This document shows positions 1 to 8,006 of a stretch of 64,000 bases of DNA, one piece after another; position 1 is the first letter of the stretch; each line of letters begins with the position of its first letter. A program made the position numbers and the translations under genes. Under the pieces are notes generated by a model. That model searched no databases. It worked only from the letters and a program-made list of their open reading frames with translations, and was not told where the DNA came from. Source of the stretch: Sedimenticola hydrogenitrophicus (GTDB lineage: Bacteria > Pseudomonadota > Gammaproteobacteria > Chromatiales > Chromatiaceae); NCBI RefSeq assembly GCF_029017505.1, contig NZ_JAQGEI010000002.1, forward strand, positions 141,369 to 205,368, read 5' to 3'.

Positions 1-147
1 ACATCCCTGTGCCGCACCCTGACGGGCGGCCTGCGGCCGTGAAAATTGTCTCTCCTGCCAATTTTTCATGCGCCAGGCACATCCCTGTGCCGCACCCTGA
101 CGGGCGGCCTGCGGCCGTGAAAATTGTCTCTCCTGCCAATTTTTCAT
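1..147. repeat. 78-bp repeat, two tandem copies
   Basis: A unit beginning ACATCCCTGTGCCGCACC runs from 1 to 78 and is repeated from 79 to 147 with no visible mismatch. It contains the short inverted repeats GCGGCC..GGCCGC-like and GAAAATTG..CAATTTTTC. A third, inverted copy lies at 38178-38247. The window edge may cut a longer array. I see no gene here; the reading frames through the repeat are artefacts. Confidence 0.85.
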
Positions 148-300
148 CATACAGTCCAATCACATTACTTAGTCTCAGGGAAATCATACCACCGATGCGA
201 TGCCATCATGTACCCCGGGGAGGAGGGTGTGACGGATGCCTTATGCGGAAACGGGGTGGTATACTTCAACACAGGTAATCCCCACCAGGAATCAGGGCCA

Positions 301-732
301 GTGACCGAATACACATCAAAGCTGAAACAGGCCGGACTCAAGGTCACCCTGCCACGACTCAAGATCCTCGAGATCCTGAGTCAGGGCGAGGGGCAACACG
401 CCAGCGCCGAGGATATCTACAAAATACTGCTGAGCCAGGATGAGGACATCGGTGTCGCCACCATCTATCGCGTCCTGACCCAGTGCGAGCAGGCCGGGCT
501 GGTGAAGCGTCACCAGTTCGAGGGTGGGAGGGCGGTATTCGAGATCGCCGAGGGCGACCACCACGATCACATCATCTGCGTGCGTTGCGGCCTGGTGAAG
601 GAGTTCAACGACGACACCATTGAAGTGCGCCAGCGCCAGATCGCCGAGAAGGCGGGATTCAGGCTGGCCGAACACAACATGACCCTGTACGGACTCTGCA
701 AGGCATGCCGGAAGCTGGCGGAGGAACGGTAG
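301..732 (+). CDS. fur: Ferric uptake regulator Fur
   Basis: DNA-binding repressor that uses Fe2+ as co-repressor to shut off iron-uptake genes; cytoplasmic dimer. From the GTG at 301 the protein has 143 residues, the usual Fur length, and begins with the family pattern KQAGLKVTLPRLKILEIL. The winged helix occupies about residues 1-82. Metal sites are visible as HHDH at 87-90 with C93 and C96, and a second CxxC pair at C133/C136. The frame is open back to 124, but nothing upstream of the GTG resembles Fur and AGGA lies about 10 bases before it. The usual divergent neighbour bamE is absent here; a DUF1820 gene follows 13 bases downstream. Confidence 0.95.
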   Translation: MTEYTSKLKQAGLKVTLPRLKILEILSQGEGQHASAEDIYKILLSQDEDIGVATIYRVLTQCEQAGLVKRHQFEGGRAVFEIAEGDHHDHIICVRCGLVKEFNDDTIEVRQRQIAEKAGFRLAEHNMTLYGLCKACRKLAEER

Positions 733-745
733 GTCGCCCCCCAAT

Positions 746-1075
746 ATGCATATATTCAGAGTTTCCTTCATCAACCAGGGCAAGATCTACCAGCTCTATG
801 CCGAATCGGTAAAGCAGGCGGAGGTGTTCGGTTTTATCGAGATCCGCAATCTGATATTCGGCGAAGCCAGCGGCCTGGTGATCGACCCCTCGGAAGAGAA
901 ACTGAAGAACGAGTTCAGTGGCGTGAGCCGCACCCTGGTGCCGATGCATGCCATCATCCGCGTGGACGAGGTGGAGAAGCGCGGCCAGTGCAAGATCATG
1001 GAGCTGGATGCAAACGCCAACATCACCCCCTTCCCCAGCCCCTATTACCGGCCCGACAAGGGTTCCGACAGTTAA
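746..1075 (+). CDS. DUF1820 family protein
   Basis: Small cytoplasmic protein of 109 residues matching the DUF1820 family as I know it from Pseudomonas and relatives (start MHIFRVSFINQGKIYQLYA, a PMHAIIRVDEV core, proline-rich tail with PYYRP). No function is established. It follows fur by 13 bases on the same strand and could be co-transcribed. Oddity: the last bases of the gene (1049-1072) recur almost exactly at 1133-1156 beyond the stop codon, next to REP-like repeats, suggesting a local duplication at its 3' end. Confidence 0.85.
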   Translation: MHIFRVSFINQGKIYQLYAESVKQAEVFGFIEIRNLIFGEASGLVIDPSEEKLKNEFSGVSRTLVPMHAIIRVDEVEKRGQCKIMELDANANITPFPSPYYRPDKGSDS

Positions 1076-1090
1076 CCCGTCAGCGCCATG

Positions 1091-1313
1091 GTGGATGCGC
1101 CTACCGGCTTATCCACCCTACAACTACAACTTCGGCCCGACAAGGATTCCGACAGTGGATAAGCCAGAGGCACATCCACCGGCATCACTCCTCGCCTTAT
1201 AAAAAATGTTCGAATGTAGGGTGGATAAGCGACAGCGCATCCACCAATCAGCCTGACTCCGTCCCCGCCCACCGTAAGTCATCGGTGGATGCGCCTACCG
1301 GCTTATCCACCCT
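1091..1313. repeat. Cluster of REP-like palindromic repeats
   Basis: The 29-base sequence starting GTGGATGCGCCTACCGGC occurs identically at 1091-1119 and 1285-1313. Related inverted forms (GGGTGGATAAGC...GCATCCACC) lie at 1156-1181 and 1219-1245. Each copy can form a short stem between GTGGAT and ATCCAC. The spacer from 1076 to 1445 holds these repeats and no convincing gene. Confidence 0.8.
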
Positions 1314-1445
1314 CAACACTTTGCCGCGAATTCGGCCCTACCCCGGGCCTCCTGCAATGACGGCCGGCAAGAGATTGAGAATAATCATTGTCGACAAGCA
1401 CACACCCCCTGCAGTATAAGATATTCATAATGTTTGGTGATTTTG

Positions 1446-2015
1446 ATGAAGACGCCACACCCGCGGAGTGTCTATCTGTTGCTGTTGCCGGCAATGTTAT
1501 TGCTGGTCGGCTGCTCGGCCGAGCAACCGGCAACGGCGGATACCGATACCCCGGAGCTGATTGTGGCCGCCGAGCGGGGCGATACGCTCAGGATAGAGAC
1601 CCTCTTAGCGGCGCATGATCCGGTGGACAGCCGCGACAGCTGCCAGTGGACCCCGCTGATGAAGGCGGCACTCAATGGCCACAGCCAGGCAGCGGACCGG
1701 CTGATCAGGGCGGGCGCCGGGCTGGACCTGGCCGACAAGGGGGGCTATACGGCACTGATGCTGGCGGCGTCGAACAATCACGCGGAGTTGGTCAAGTCCC
1801 TGCTCGCGCAGGGGGCCAATCCGAACCTGCAGGAGTCCACCAAAGGCTGGACGGCCCTGATCTGGGCCGCCAAGCAGGGGCATCTGGAGAGCGTCGCGGC
1901 CCTGATCGAGGGTGGCGCGACCATCGGCATCACCGACTTTGCGGGAGAAACCGCCCGATCCTGGGCAGGTAAAAACCATCACCTTGAGGTGATTCGATTG
2001 TTGGACAATTCTTGA
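1446..2015 (+). CDS. Ankyrin-repeat lipoprotein
   Basis: Predicted exported lipoprotein of 189 residues. From the ATG at 1446 the start is MKTPHPRSVYLLLLPAML, a typical lipoprotein signal ending in the lipobox LLVGC with the lipidated Cys at residue 23. An ATG at 1434 in the same frame only adds four residues. After the anchor come about four ankyrin repeats (recognisable cores TPLMKAALNGH, TALMLAASNNH, TALIWAAKQGH, ending HHLEVIRLL). Ankyrin repeats bind proteins; the partner is unknown. It stands alone between a repeat cluster and a hypothetical gene. Confidence 0.8.
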   Translation: MKTPHPRSVYLLLLPAMLLLVGCSAEQPATADTDTPELIVAAERGDTLRIETLLAAHDPVDSRDSCQWTPLMKAALNGHSQAADRLIRAGAGLDLADKGGYTALMLAASNNHAELVKSLLAQGANPNLQESTKGWTALIWAAKQGHLESVAALIEGGATIGITDFAGETARSWAGKNHHLEVIRLLDNS

Positions 2016-2081
2016 GCCGGCGCAATCGACCGTCATGCACCGGCGTTTATAGCCATACGGCCCAGGCAAGGGAGATCCATC

Positions 2082-2537
2082 ATGAACATCAGCAATGACC
2101 AGGCGCTGAAAAACGCACTGAATGGCCTTTCCAGAGAACAGCAGCGCCTCCTCGGGGCACGCTACACCCAGAGCGTGAGCGCGCTGGTGGACAATCCGCG
2201 CCTGATGAACGCTCTGAAGGTGGCCTTGCTGCCGGAAAGCACCACCGAGGAGCTGAAGGATGCCTATAAGGTGGCCAAATCCATCGCCACCAAGACCTAC
2301 ACCGCCTGTGGCCACGACGCCGACTGGGGCCTGCAGGCGGAACATTTCATCGCCGCCGCCTGTGCCGCCGCGCTGACCCCCGACGCCCTGACCACGGACA
2401 ACCTCAACGCCGCCTGGAAGGCCGCTATCCACTCCCGCATGGCGAAGAACTGCCTGATGATCGACAGCGATTCCATCGAAGCGGAGGGCGAGGCCGAGCG
2501 GCAATACCGGCTGACCGAGGCGTTTCTGGCCGGGTAA
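2082..2537 (+). CDS. Conserved hypothetical protein, helical
   Basis: Soluble protein of 151 residues, start supported by AAGGGAGA eight bases upstream. The sequence is rich in Ala and predicted helices (NALNGLSREQQRLLGARYTQ, then EEQ-type helices and two short Cys-containing stretches TACGHDADWG and AACAAAL). I recognise no domain and no signal peptide. The coding frame is clean and codon use matches the neighbours, so I take it as a real gene of unknown function. Confidence 0.7.
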   Translation: MNISNDQALKNALNGLSREQQRLLGARYTQSVSALVDNPRLMNALKVALLPESTTEELKDAYKVAKSIATKTYTACGHDADWGLQAEHFIAAACAAALTPDALTTDNLNAAWKAAIHSRMAKNCLMIDSDSIEAEGEAERQYRLTEAFLAG

Positions 2538-2634
2538 TCGTCCGGAGCCAATCCCCCAGGATTCGCATTGAATAAGTGACCGCCATCCGGCGTATTATCT
2601 CGGGAGCCAACGATATCAACCGAGTAGAGAGGCC

Positions 2635-2940
2635 ATGAAAGAGAAACTGACCAGCCTGATCGTGGAGGCCCTGGAGCCGGATTATCTCGAAGTGATCGAT
2701 GAGAGCCATATGCACAACGTACCCAAGGGCGCCCAATCCCACTTCAAGATCGTCGTCGTCAGCGACCGCTTCGAGGGCCTGCCCCTGGTCAAACGCCACC
2801 GCACCATCAACAACCTGGTCAGACCGCTGTTCGAAGGCAGCCTGCACGCCCTGGCGCTGCACACCATGACCCCGGCGGAGTGGCAGGCACGGGGCGGCAG
2901 CTTCCCCAAGTCCCCCCCCTGCATGGGGGGATCGAAGTAA
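2635..2940 (+). CDS. bolA: BolA family protein
   Basis: BolA-type protein of 101 residues. Family features are visible: the KEKLTSLIVEALEPDYLEVIDES start, the helix-turn-helix-like stretch FEGLPLVKRHRTINNLV with its conserved His, HALALHTMTPAEW, and the typical tail SPPCMGGSK. BolA proteins pair with monothiol glutaredoxins to handle [2Fe-2S] clusters, and some affect cell shape. The SPPC-GGS tail favours BolA over IbaG. Start chosen at the ATG after GAGAGG. It stands alone; no glutaredoxin gene is adjacent. Confidence 0.9.
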   Translation: MKEKLTSLIVEALEPDYLEVIDESHMHNVPKGAQSHFKIVVVSDRFEGLPLVKRHRTINNLVRPLFEGSLHALALHTMTPAEWQARGGSFPKSPPCMGGSK

Positions 2941-3135
2941 GGCCTTGCCGGGGGTAGGCGCGTCGTGGTCAGTGAGAGAATTGCAGGAGCTGCATTAGCT
3001 GCGATAACCCTTTCGCGGTAACAGCCGGACACTCAACCCGCCACCCCGACCGGCACCGACCTCCCGTCCCGCTTGCACTTTCCTGGGTTTTTCCTTACTT
3101 TCAGCAGACCATAATAACTATCGGGCGGGGTGGAT

Positions 3136-3507
3136 ATGACGATCTGTTCGCAAATCAAGGGCTTTGGCCGCACGCATGAGCGGCTGGCCGACCTCTCCTC
3201 CCTCCTCGCGGTGGCCCTGCTGTTCGCCACCATCTGGGTCGCCATCGATTATCAGGCCGCCATCTTCAGCTGGACCAGACAGAGCATCCTGCTGCATGGC
3301 CCGGCGGTCATACTGCTGCTGGTGCTGGACGTCTTTTTCATCATCCTGCTGTTGAATATCGGCTCGACCCGCCGCGAAGACGCGGCGCATCCCTCCGACC
3401 GCTGTTTCGGCACCTTCCGGGGACGCTGCCACGGGGGATTCAATCTCGGCACCGCGTTCCGCAACTGGGTCCACCATATTGAACAGGTCAACAAGAAACA
3501 CCGCTGA
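3136..3507 (+). CDS. Small two-helix membrane protein
   Basis: Protein of 123 residues with two predicted membrane helices (LAVALLFATIWVAIDY near 25-42 and AVILLLVLDVFFIILLL near 57-75) and a basic, soluble C-terminus containing two Cys residues. The ATG at 3136 is preferred over the GTG at 3130 because GGGCGGGG lies just upstream. Its end overlaps or abuts the following lipoprotein gene, so it may be the first gene of the TRAP locus. I know no family for it. Confidence 0.6.
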   Translation: MTICSQIKGFGRTHERLADLSSLLAVALLFATIWVAIDYQAAIFSWTRQSILLHGPAVILLLVLDVFFIILLLNIGSTRREDAAHPSDRCFGTFRGRCHGGFNLGTAFRNWVHHIEQVNKKHR

Positions 3508-4387
3508 CCAAGTGCTGGCGGAAACGCCGGACAGCACGGGGACGCCCGCACCACCGTATCGGGTCCTCATCGTCTTGCTGATGCTGTCACTGCTGGCCGG
3601 CTGTGCCTCCGTGGCCAGGGAGCGGCTGGCCGACAATCTCGCCAGCGCCATGCTGAACCAGGATGACCCCGACACCGTCCGGGCCGGGGCTCCCGCCTAC
3701 CTGCTGCTGCTCGACGGCATGATCCGTGACACTCCGGGTGACCAGGCCCTGCTGCTGGCCGGTGCCCGCCTCTATGGCGCCTTCGCCACCGGACTGATCA
3801 AGGAACCGGCCCGGGTCAAGCGGCTCACCCAGCGCTCACGCGAATACGCCCGGTTGGCGTTTTGCTCCCGTTATGGGGCGATATGTGAACAGGCCGGCGC
3901 CCCCTTTGCCGAGTTCTCGACCACCCTTGATCGGGTGGCACCGGAAGAGCTGGAACTGCTCTATGTCTACGCCACCAGCTGGGCCGGCTGGATCGCGGCG
4001 CACAGTGACGACTGGGGTGCCCTGGCCGACCTGCCCAAGGTGGAATACCTGCTGGAGCGGATCATCACCCTGGCGCCCGCTTATGAGCATGGCCGTGCCC
4101 AACTCTATCTGGGGGTAATGCACTCGCAACTGCCACCGGCCCTGGGTGGCAAGCCGGAGATCGGCCGGGCGCACTTCGAACTGGCCATCGCCTACTCCGA
4201 GGGCCGCGATCTGATGGCCAAGGTGGAGTATGCGCGGCGCTATGCCCGCCTGGTGTTTGATCAGGCGTTGCATGACCGGCTGCTGAATGAAGTGCTGGCG
4301 GCCCCGGCGGAGGCGCCTGACCTGACGCTGAGTAACATCCTGGCAAAACAGCAGGCGGAGCGGTTGCTGCAGGATGAGTACTTTTAA
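3479..4387 (+). CDS. TRAP transporter T-component-like lipoprotein (TatT type)
   Basis: Protein of about 300 residues resembling the TRAP-associated T component (TatT): a lipobox LLAGC preceded by VLIVLLMLSL, then an all-helical TPR-like body (LLLAGARLYGAFATGLI, AYEHGRAQLYLGVMHSQLPPALGG, KVEYARRYARLVFDQALHDRLL). TatT is a periplasmic lipoprotein that forms complexes with the DctP subunit and is thought to aid handling of hydrophobic ligands; it is known mainly from spirochaetes and some proteobacteria. dctP follows at 4660. The start is unsure: TTG at 3479 overlaps the previous gene, and GTG at 3512 is an alternative. Confidence 0.8.
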   Translation: MNRSTRNTADQVLAETPDSTGTPAPPYRVLIVLLMLSLLAGCASVARERLADNLASAMLNQDDPDTVRAGAPAYLLLLDGMIRDTPGDQALLLAGARLYGAFATGLIKEPARVKRLTQRSREYARLAFCSRYGAICEQAGAPFAEFSTTLDRVAPEELELLYVYATSWAGWIAAHSDDWGALADLPKVEYLLERIITLAPAYEHGRAQLYLGVMHSQLPPALGGKPEIGRAHFELAIAYSEGRDLMAKVEYARRYARLVFDQALHDRLLNEVLAAPAEAPDLTLSNILAKQQAERLLQDEYF

Positions 4388-4393
4388 TGCGAG

Positions 4394-4600
4394 GTAACTG
4401 CTCACCCGGTTCGTAGGTGATTGGCCTGCCTTGTTGGCCGATCTTGATGGCGCCTCGAATCCGGCCCCTTTTTCAGATTCAAGCCTGCCCTTGTTTGAGC
4501 GAAGCGAGTTTGGGCAGGCGCTGAAAATGGGGCCGGATTCGAGGAGACAAGCCATCGTGTGAGGCCGGCAAGGCAGGCCAATCACCCCGTGAGTAGTTAC
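4394..4600. mobile_element. Palindromic miniature element, copy A
   Basis: A 207-bp near-perfect nested palindrome. The ends are GTAACTGCTCACCC and GTGAGTAGTTAC, followed inward by GTGATTGGCCTGCCTTG, CTCGAATCCGGCCCC and a central stem GCCTGCCC/GGGCAGGC around a TTGTTTGAGCGAAGCGAGTTT-like loop. The flanks are AATGCGAG (4386-4393) and CATGCGAG (4601-4608), a 7/8 direct repeat that fits a target-site duplication. It carries no gene and sits between the tatT-like gene and dctP. See copies at 25697, 32282, 33125 and 51051. Confidence 0.85.
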
Positions 4601-4659
4601 CATGCGAGAATGAATTTGGCTGAAACTCTCTCAACCCGACAACAACGCCTGGATGCGCC

Positions 4660-5664
4660 ATGCAAAAACGCCTGCTGATACTGCTGATACTGCTGTTACT
4701 GCTGATCGCCAGCGCCTCGATCCACGCCGCCACCCTGAAGATCGCCACCTTGGCGCCGGACGGCAGCAACTGGATGAACCAACTGCGCTCCTGTGCCACG
4801 GAGGTGGAACAGCGCACCGCGGGGCGGCTGAAGCTGCGATTCTACCCCGGCGGGGTGATGGGCAACGATAGCAGCGTGCTCAGGAAAATCCGCATCGGAC
4901 AGCTGCACGGCGGGGCCCTCACCGCCGGCGGGCTGGCGGCCGTCTATCCCGACATTCAGCTCTACAGCCTTCCATTTCTGTTCCGCTCATTTGCCGAAGT
5001 CGATTATGTGCGTGAACGCATGGACCCCCTGTTGATCGCCGGCCTGAAGCAGCGCGGGTTCGCCAGCTATGGCATCAGCGAAGGGGGCTTTGCCTACCTG
5101 ATGTCGCAACTGCCCCTGGACAGCGTCGCGCATCTGCGCCAGCAGAAGATCTGGACCCCCGAAGGGGATCAGATCAGCCTCGGCGCCTTTCGCAGTATCG
5201 GCGTCTCACCGGTGCCGCTGCCCCTGACCGACGTGCTGACCGGGCTGCAGACCGGCCTGATCGATACCGTCGGCGCCTCGCCAGTCGGGGCCATTGCCCT
5301 GCAGTGGCACACCCGCATCCGGCACGTCGCCGATATTCCGCTGATCTATCTCTACGGCACCCTGGTGATCCACGAAAAGGCGCTGAACAAACTCTCCACT
5401 GGCGACCGGGCGATCCTCCGGGAGGTCATGGAAGACCGCTTTCGACAGATCAACCAACAGAACCGAAGCGACAATCTGGGCGCCCGTGAGGCGTTGCAAC
5501 AGCAGGGCATCCAGTTTCATCGACCGCTGGATGGGGCGCGGGAAAGCTGGCAGCAGCTGATCGACAAGGTGGAGGCGAACCTGCAGGAGGAGCGCCGGCT
5601 CGATCCGCCGCTCATCCAACAGCTGCAACGGCTGCTGGATGATTTCAGAAACACCCGGGGCTAG
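4660..5664 (+). CDS. dctP: TRAP transporter substrate-binding protein DctP
   Basis: Periplasmic solute receptor of a TRAP transporter, 334 residues. A long hydrophobic signal peptide (residues 1-23, ending SIHAA) precedes the family start TLKIATLAPDGSNWM. Further family marks are GRLKLRFYPGGVMGND, the QLYSLPFLFRS stretch, and the LTGLQTGLIDTVGASP segment that normally lies by the carboxylate-binding arginine. Ligand cannot be told from sequence. It is the first core gene of the TRAP set (dctP, cupin gene, dctQ, dctM), with the T-component gene upstream beyond a mobile element. Confidence 0.93.
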   Translation: MQKRLLILLILLLLLIASASIHAATLKIATLAPDGSNWMNQLRSCATEVEQRTAGRLKLRFYPGGVMGNDSSVLRKIRIGQLHGGALTAGGLAAVYPDIQLYSLPFLFRSFAEVDYVRERMDPLLIAGLKQRGFASYGISEGGFAYLMSQLPLDSVAHLRQQKIWTPEGDQISLGAFRSIGVSPVPLPLTDVLTGLQTGLIDTVGASPVGAIALQWHTRIRHVADIPLIYLYGTLVIHEKALNKLSTGDRAILREVMEDRFRQINQQNRSDNLGAREALQQQGIQFHRPLDGARESWQQLIDKVEANLQEERRLDPPLIQQLQRLLDDFRNTRG

Positions 5665-5666
5665 GC

Positions 5667-6008
5667 GTGCGTACCCGCAACCTGCTGGCCGAGCTGCCGG
5701 ACGACGTACAGGAAGAGCAGTTTGAAACCCTGGCCGAAAACCCCCATGCCAGGCTCCTGCGTATCATCAGCCCCCCGCACTTTCGCTCCGAGCCGTTTCT
5801 GCAGCAGGAGGACGAGTGGGTCATGGTGTTGCAGGGGGAGGGCATCCTGGAGGTGCGCGGGGAGCGCATCCGGCTCGGCCGGGGCGACAGCCTGCTGATA
5901 CCGGCCGGTACCCCCCATCGGGTGCTGGACACCTCCGCCGCTCCACACTGCATCTGGCTGGCACTGCACCTGCACGCAAGCGAGCAAACGCCGGGAGCGG
6001 AGGTTTGA
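5667..6008 (+). CDS. Cupin-domain protein
   Basis: Single-domain cupin of 113 residues starting at a GTG two bases after the dctP stop. The cupin core is clear: EDEWVMVLQGEGILEVRGE in the first motif and GDSLLIPAGTPHRVLD in the second, whose His would bind metal. The first motif has Glu/Asp but lacks the usual two His, so metal binding is uncertain. It lies between dctP and dctQ and overlaps the dctQ start by four bases, so it is translated with the transporter. It may act on or sense the transported compound (inference). Confidence 0.85.
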   Translation: MRTRNLLAELPDDVQEEQFETLAENPHARLLRIISPPHFRSEPFLQQEDEWVMVLQGEGILEVRGERIRLGRGDSLLIPAGTPHRVLDTSAAPHCIWLALHLHASEQTPGAEV

Positions 6009-6490
6009 GGACCGGACTGGGTCAGGCGGGGGTGCTGCTGCGGCGACTCGAGGATCTGCTGCTGAGCCTGCTGCTGACCGCCATGATCCTGCTAGCCACC
6101 GGGCAGATCCTGCTGCGCAACCTCTCGGACTACAGCCTCGCCTGGGGTGATCCGAGCCTGCGGCTGATGGTGCTCTGGCTCACCCTGCTGGGCGCCATGG
6201 TCGCCACCCGCGACCACCACCACATCCGCATCGACCTGTTCTCCCGCTACCTGCCGGAGCGCGCCGTCAGGCGCGTGCGCCGCCTCACCGACGGCTTCAG
6301 CGCCCTGGTCTGCGTCCTGCTGGCCTGGCATGCGGCCCGCTTCGTACTGTTTGAATATGAGGCGGGCAGCCGCTTTCTCGACCTCCTACCCCTCTGGCCG
6401 TTTCAGCTGATCATGCCGCTCGGCTTCGCCGTCATCGCTCTGCGCCTGCTGATCAGCAGCCTGTCAGGTTACCGCCGGGGGGACGGATGA
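6005..6490 (+). CDS. dctQ: TRAP transporter small permease DctQ
   Basis: Small four-helix membrane subunit of a TRAP transporter, 161 residues from a TTG at 6005 that overlaps the cupin stop codon (TTGA). An in-frame ATG at 5816 lies deep inside the cupin gene in the wrong frame for it and is not used. Helices are seen near LLLSLLLTAMILLATGQIL, LMVLWLTLLGAMVATR, SALVCVLLAWHAARFVLF and FQLIMPLGFAVIALRLLIS; the DHHHIRIDLFS motif after helix two is typical of DctQ. Its stop codon TGA at 6488-6490 overlaps an ATG that was the dctM start before an insertion (see 6492-6728). Confidence 0.9.
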   Translation: MRTGLGQAGVLLRRLEDLLLSLLLTAMILLATGQILLRNLSDYSLAWGDPSLRLMVLWLTLLGAMVATRDHHHIRIDLFSRYLPERAVRRVRRLTDGFSALVCVLLAWHAARFVLFEYEAGSRFLDLLPLWPFQLIMPLGFAVIALRLLISSLSGYRRGDG

Positions 6491-6491
6491 T

Positions 6492-6728
6492 CCTAGAATC
6501 CTCAGTTGGACGGCCGCCAGGGTGCGTGCAGCGTGGTGTCTGGCAAGGCATAACGAGGCGTAATAGTCATTCTATTGCAACGAGTTATAACGCAGCCAGA
6601 CGCCGCGCGGTGCCTGCACTGGCGATCGTAGCGGCCTTCACCCGATGGGTGGATCGACGATTGCAGAGTAACTATTTGCATATTAATGGCTTACATGTAG
6701 CTCGAAGCGGTCAACTGAGGAATCCAGG
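6492..6728. mobile_element. Miniature inverted-repeat insertion splitting dctQ and dctM
   Basis: A 237-bp element with imperfect terminal repeats CCTAGAATCCTCAGTTG (6492-6508) and CAACTGAGGAATCCAGG (6712-6728), 15 of 17 matching. ATGAT occurs directly on both sides (6487-6491 and 6729-6733; ATGATCCT if the shared CCT is counted), which fits a target-site duplication. An inner palindrome runs from GTCTGGC (6538) to GCCAGAC (6595-6601). The duplicated bases contain the dctM start codon. A frame opened by the orphan ATG at 6487 reads through the whole element and stops at 6730-6732, overlapping the new dctM ATG. No transposase is present. Confidence 0.85.
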
Positions 6729-7997
6729 ATGATCCTGGCCGGCCTGTTGCTGCTGTTGCTGGCGCTGCTGGGGGCGCCGCTGTTCAGTATCATCGCCGCC
6801 AGCGCCATGCTCGGCTTCTACCGCTCCGAAATCGATCTCTCGGTGGTGGCGATCGAGTTCTACCGCATCGCCGAGATGCCGGTGCTGCTGGCGATCCCGC
6901 TGTTCACCTTCGCCGGTTACCTGCTGAGCGAGAGCGGTGCCCCGCGCCGCCTGGTGCGCCTGACCCAGGCGCTGCTGGGCTGGATGCCGGGCGGCCTGGC
7001 GCTGGTCTCGCTGGTCGCCTGCGCCCTGTTCACCGCCTTTACCGGGGCCTCCGGCGTCACCATCGTCGCCCTCGGCGCCCTGCTCTACCCGGCCCTGACC
7101 CAGTCCGGTTACCGGGACAACTTCAGTCTCGGCCTGGTCACCACCTCCGGCAGTCTCGGCCTGCTGTTCGCCCCGGCACTGCCGCTGATCCTCTATGCGG
7201 TGATTGCCCAGCAGCTGGGCATCGCCCACAACATCACCGTGGATGCCATGTTCCTGGCCGGGATCCTGCCCGGCCTGCTGATGCTGAGCCTGCTGGCCGC
7301 CTGGTCGATCTACTCCAACCGCGCCCTGCCCCTGACCCCCTTCTCGCCCGCCGAGGCGCTGGCGGCCATGAAAGGCGCCATCTGGGAACTGCCGCTGCCG
7401 TTCCTTGTGCTGGGGGGTATCTACAGCGGCTACTTCGCCATCTCCGAGGCCGCCGCGGTGACCGCCTGCTACGTGCTGCTGGTGGAGGTGCTGATCCTGC
7501 GGGAGATCCCGTTCGGCAAACTGCCGCGGGTGATGCGCGAGTCCATGGTGCTGGTGGGCGGCATCCTGGTGATCCTCGGTCTGTCGTTGGCCTCCACCAA
7601 CTACCTGATCGACGCCGGCATACCGCGCCTGCTGTTCGACACCATCCGCGAGCTGGTCAGCAACAAGCTGACCTTCCTGATCCTGCTCAACATCTTCCTG
7701 CTGCTCCTCGGCACGATGCTGGATATCTTCTCCGCCCTGGTGCTGATGGTGCCGCTGCTGCTGCCGATCGCCATCGGTTACGGCATCGACCCGGTGCACC
7801 TCGGCATCATCTTCCTGGCCAATATGCAGATCGGCTACTTCACCCCGCCGGTGGGGATGAACCTGTTCATCGCCAGCTACCGCTTCAACAAGCCGGTGCT
7901 GCAACTCTATCTCGCCACCCTGCCCTGGTTCCTGATCCTGCTGGCGGCGCTGCTGATCATCACCTACTGGCCGTGGTTGTCGCTTGCCTTGCTGTAG
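6729..7997 (+). CDS. dctM: TRAP transporter large permease DctM
   Basis: Large membrane subunit of the TRAP transporter, 422 residues and about 12 helices, which couples Na+ entry to solute uptake. Family marks: ILAGLLLLLLALLGAPLF start, MPVLLAIPLFTFAGYLLSESG, FTAFTGASGVTIVALGALLYPAL, and near the end GIIFLANMQIGYFTPPVGMNLF. The start ATG at 6729 has AGGAATCCAGG before it and is the second copy of an ATGAT duplicated by the insertion upstream; the original start at 6487 is now separated from the gene. The coding region itself is intact. Confidence 0.95.
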   Translation: MILAGLLLLLLALLGAPLFSIIAASAMLGFYRSEIDLSVVAIEFYRIAEMPVLLAIPLFTFAGYLLSESGAPRRLVRLTQALLGWMPGGLALVSLVACALFTAFTGASGVTIVALGALLYPALTQSGYRDNFSLGLVTTSGSLGLLFAPALPLILYAVIAQQLGIAHNITVDAMFLAGILPGLLMLSLLAAWSIYSNRALPLTPFSPAEALAAMKGAIWELPLPFLVLGGIYSGYFAISEAAAVTACYVLLVEVLILREIPFGKLPRVMRESMVLVGGILVILGLSLASTNYLIDAGIPRLLFDTIRELVSNKLTFLILLNIFLLLLGTMLDIFSALVLMVPLLLPIAIGYGIDPVHLGIIFLANMQIGYFTPPVGMNLFIASYRFNKPVLQLYLATLPWFLILLAALLIITYWPWLSLALL

Positions 7998-8006
7998 TCA
8001 GCAGAT

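Noticed and set aside
1..147. CRISPR array from the tandem repeat
   Set aside because: The two copies are directly joined with no spacers of unique sequence, and an inverted copy lies elsewhere; this is a dispersed repeat.
200..266. Sigma-70 promoter for fur
   Set aside because: TATACT at 260 could be a -10 box, but no -35 box lies at 16-18 bases; not called.
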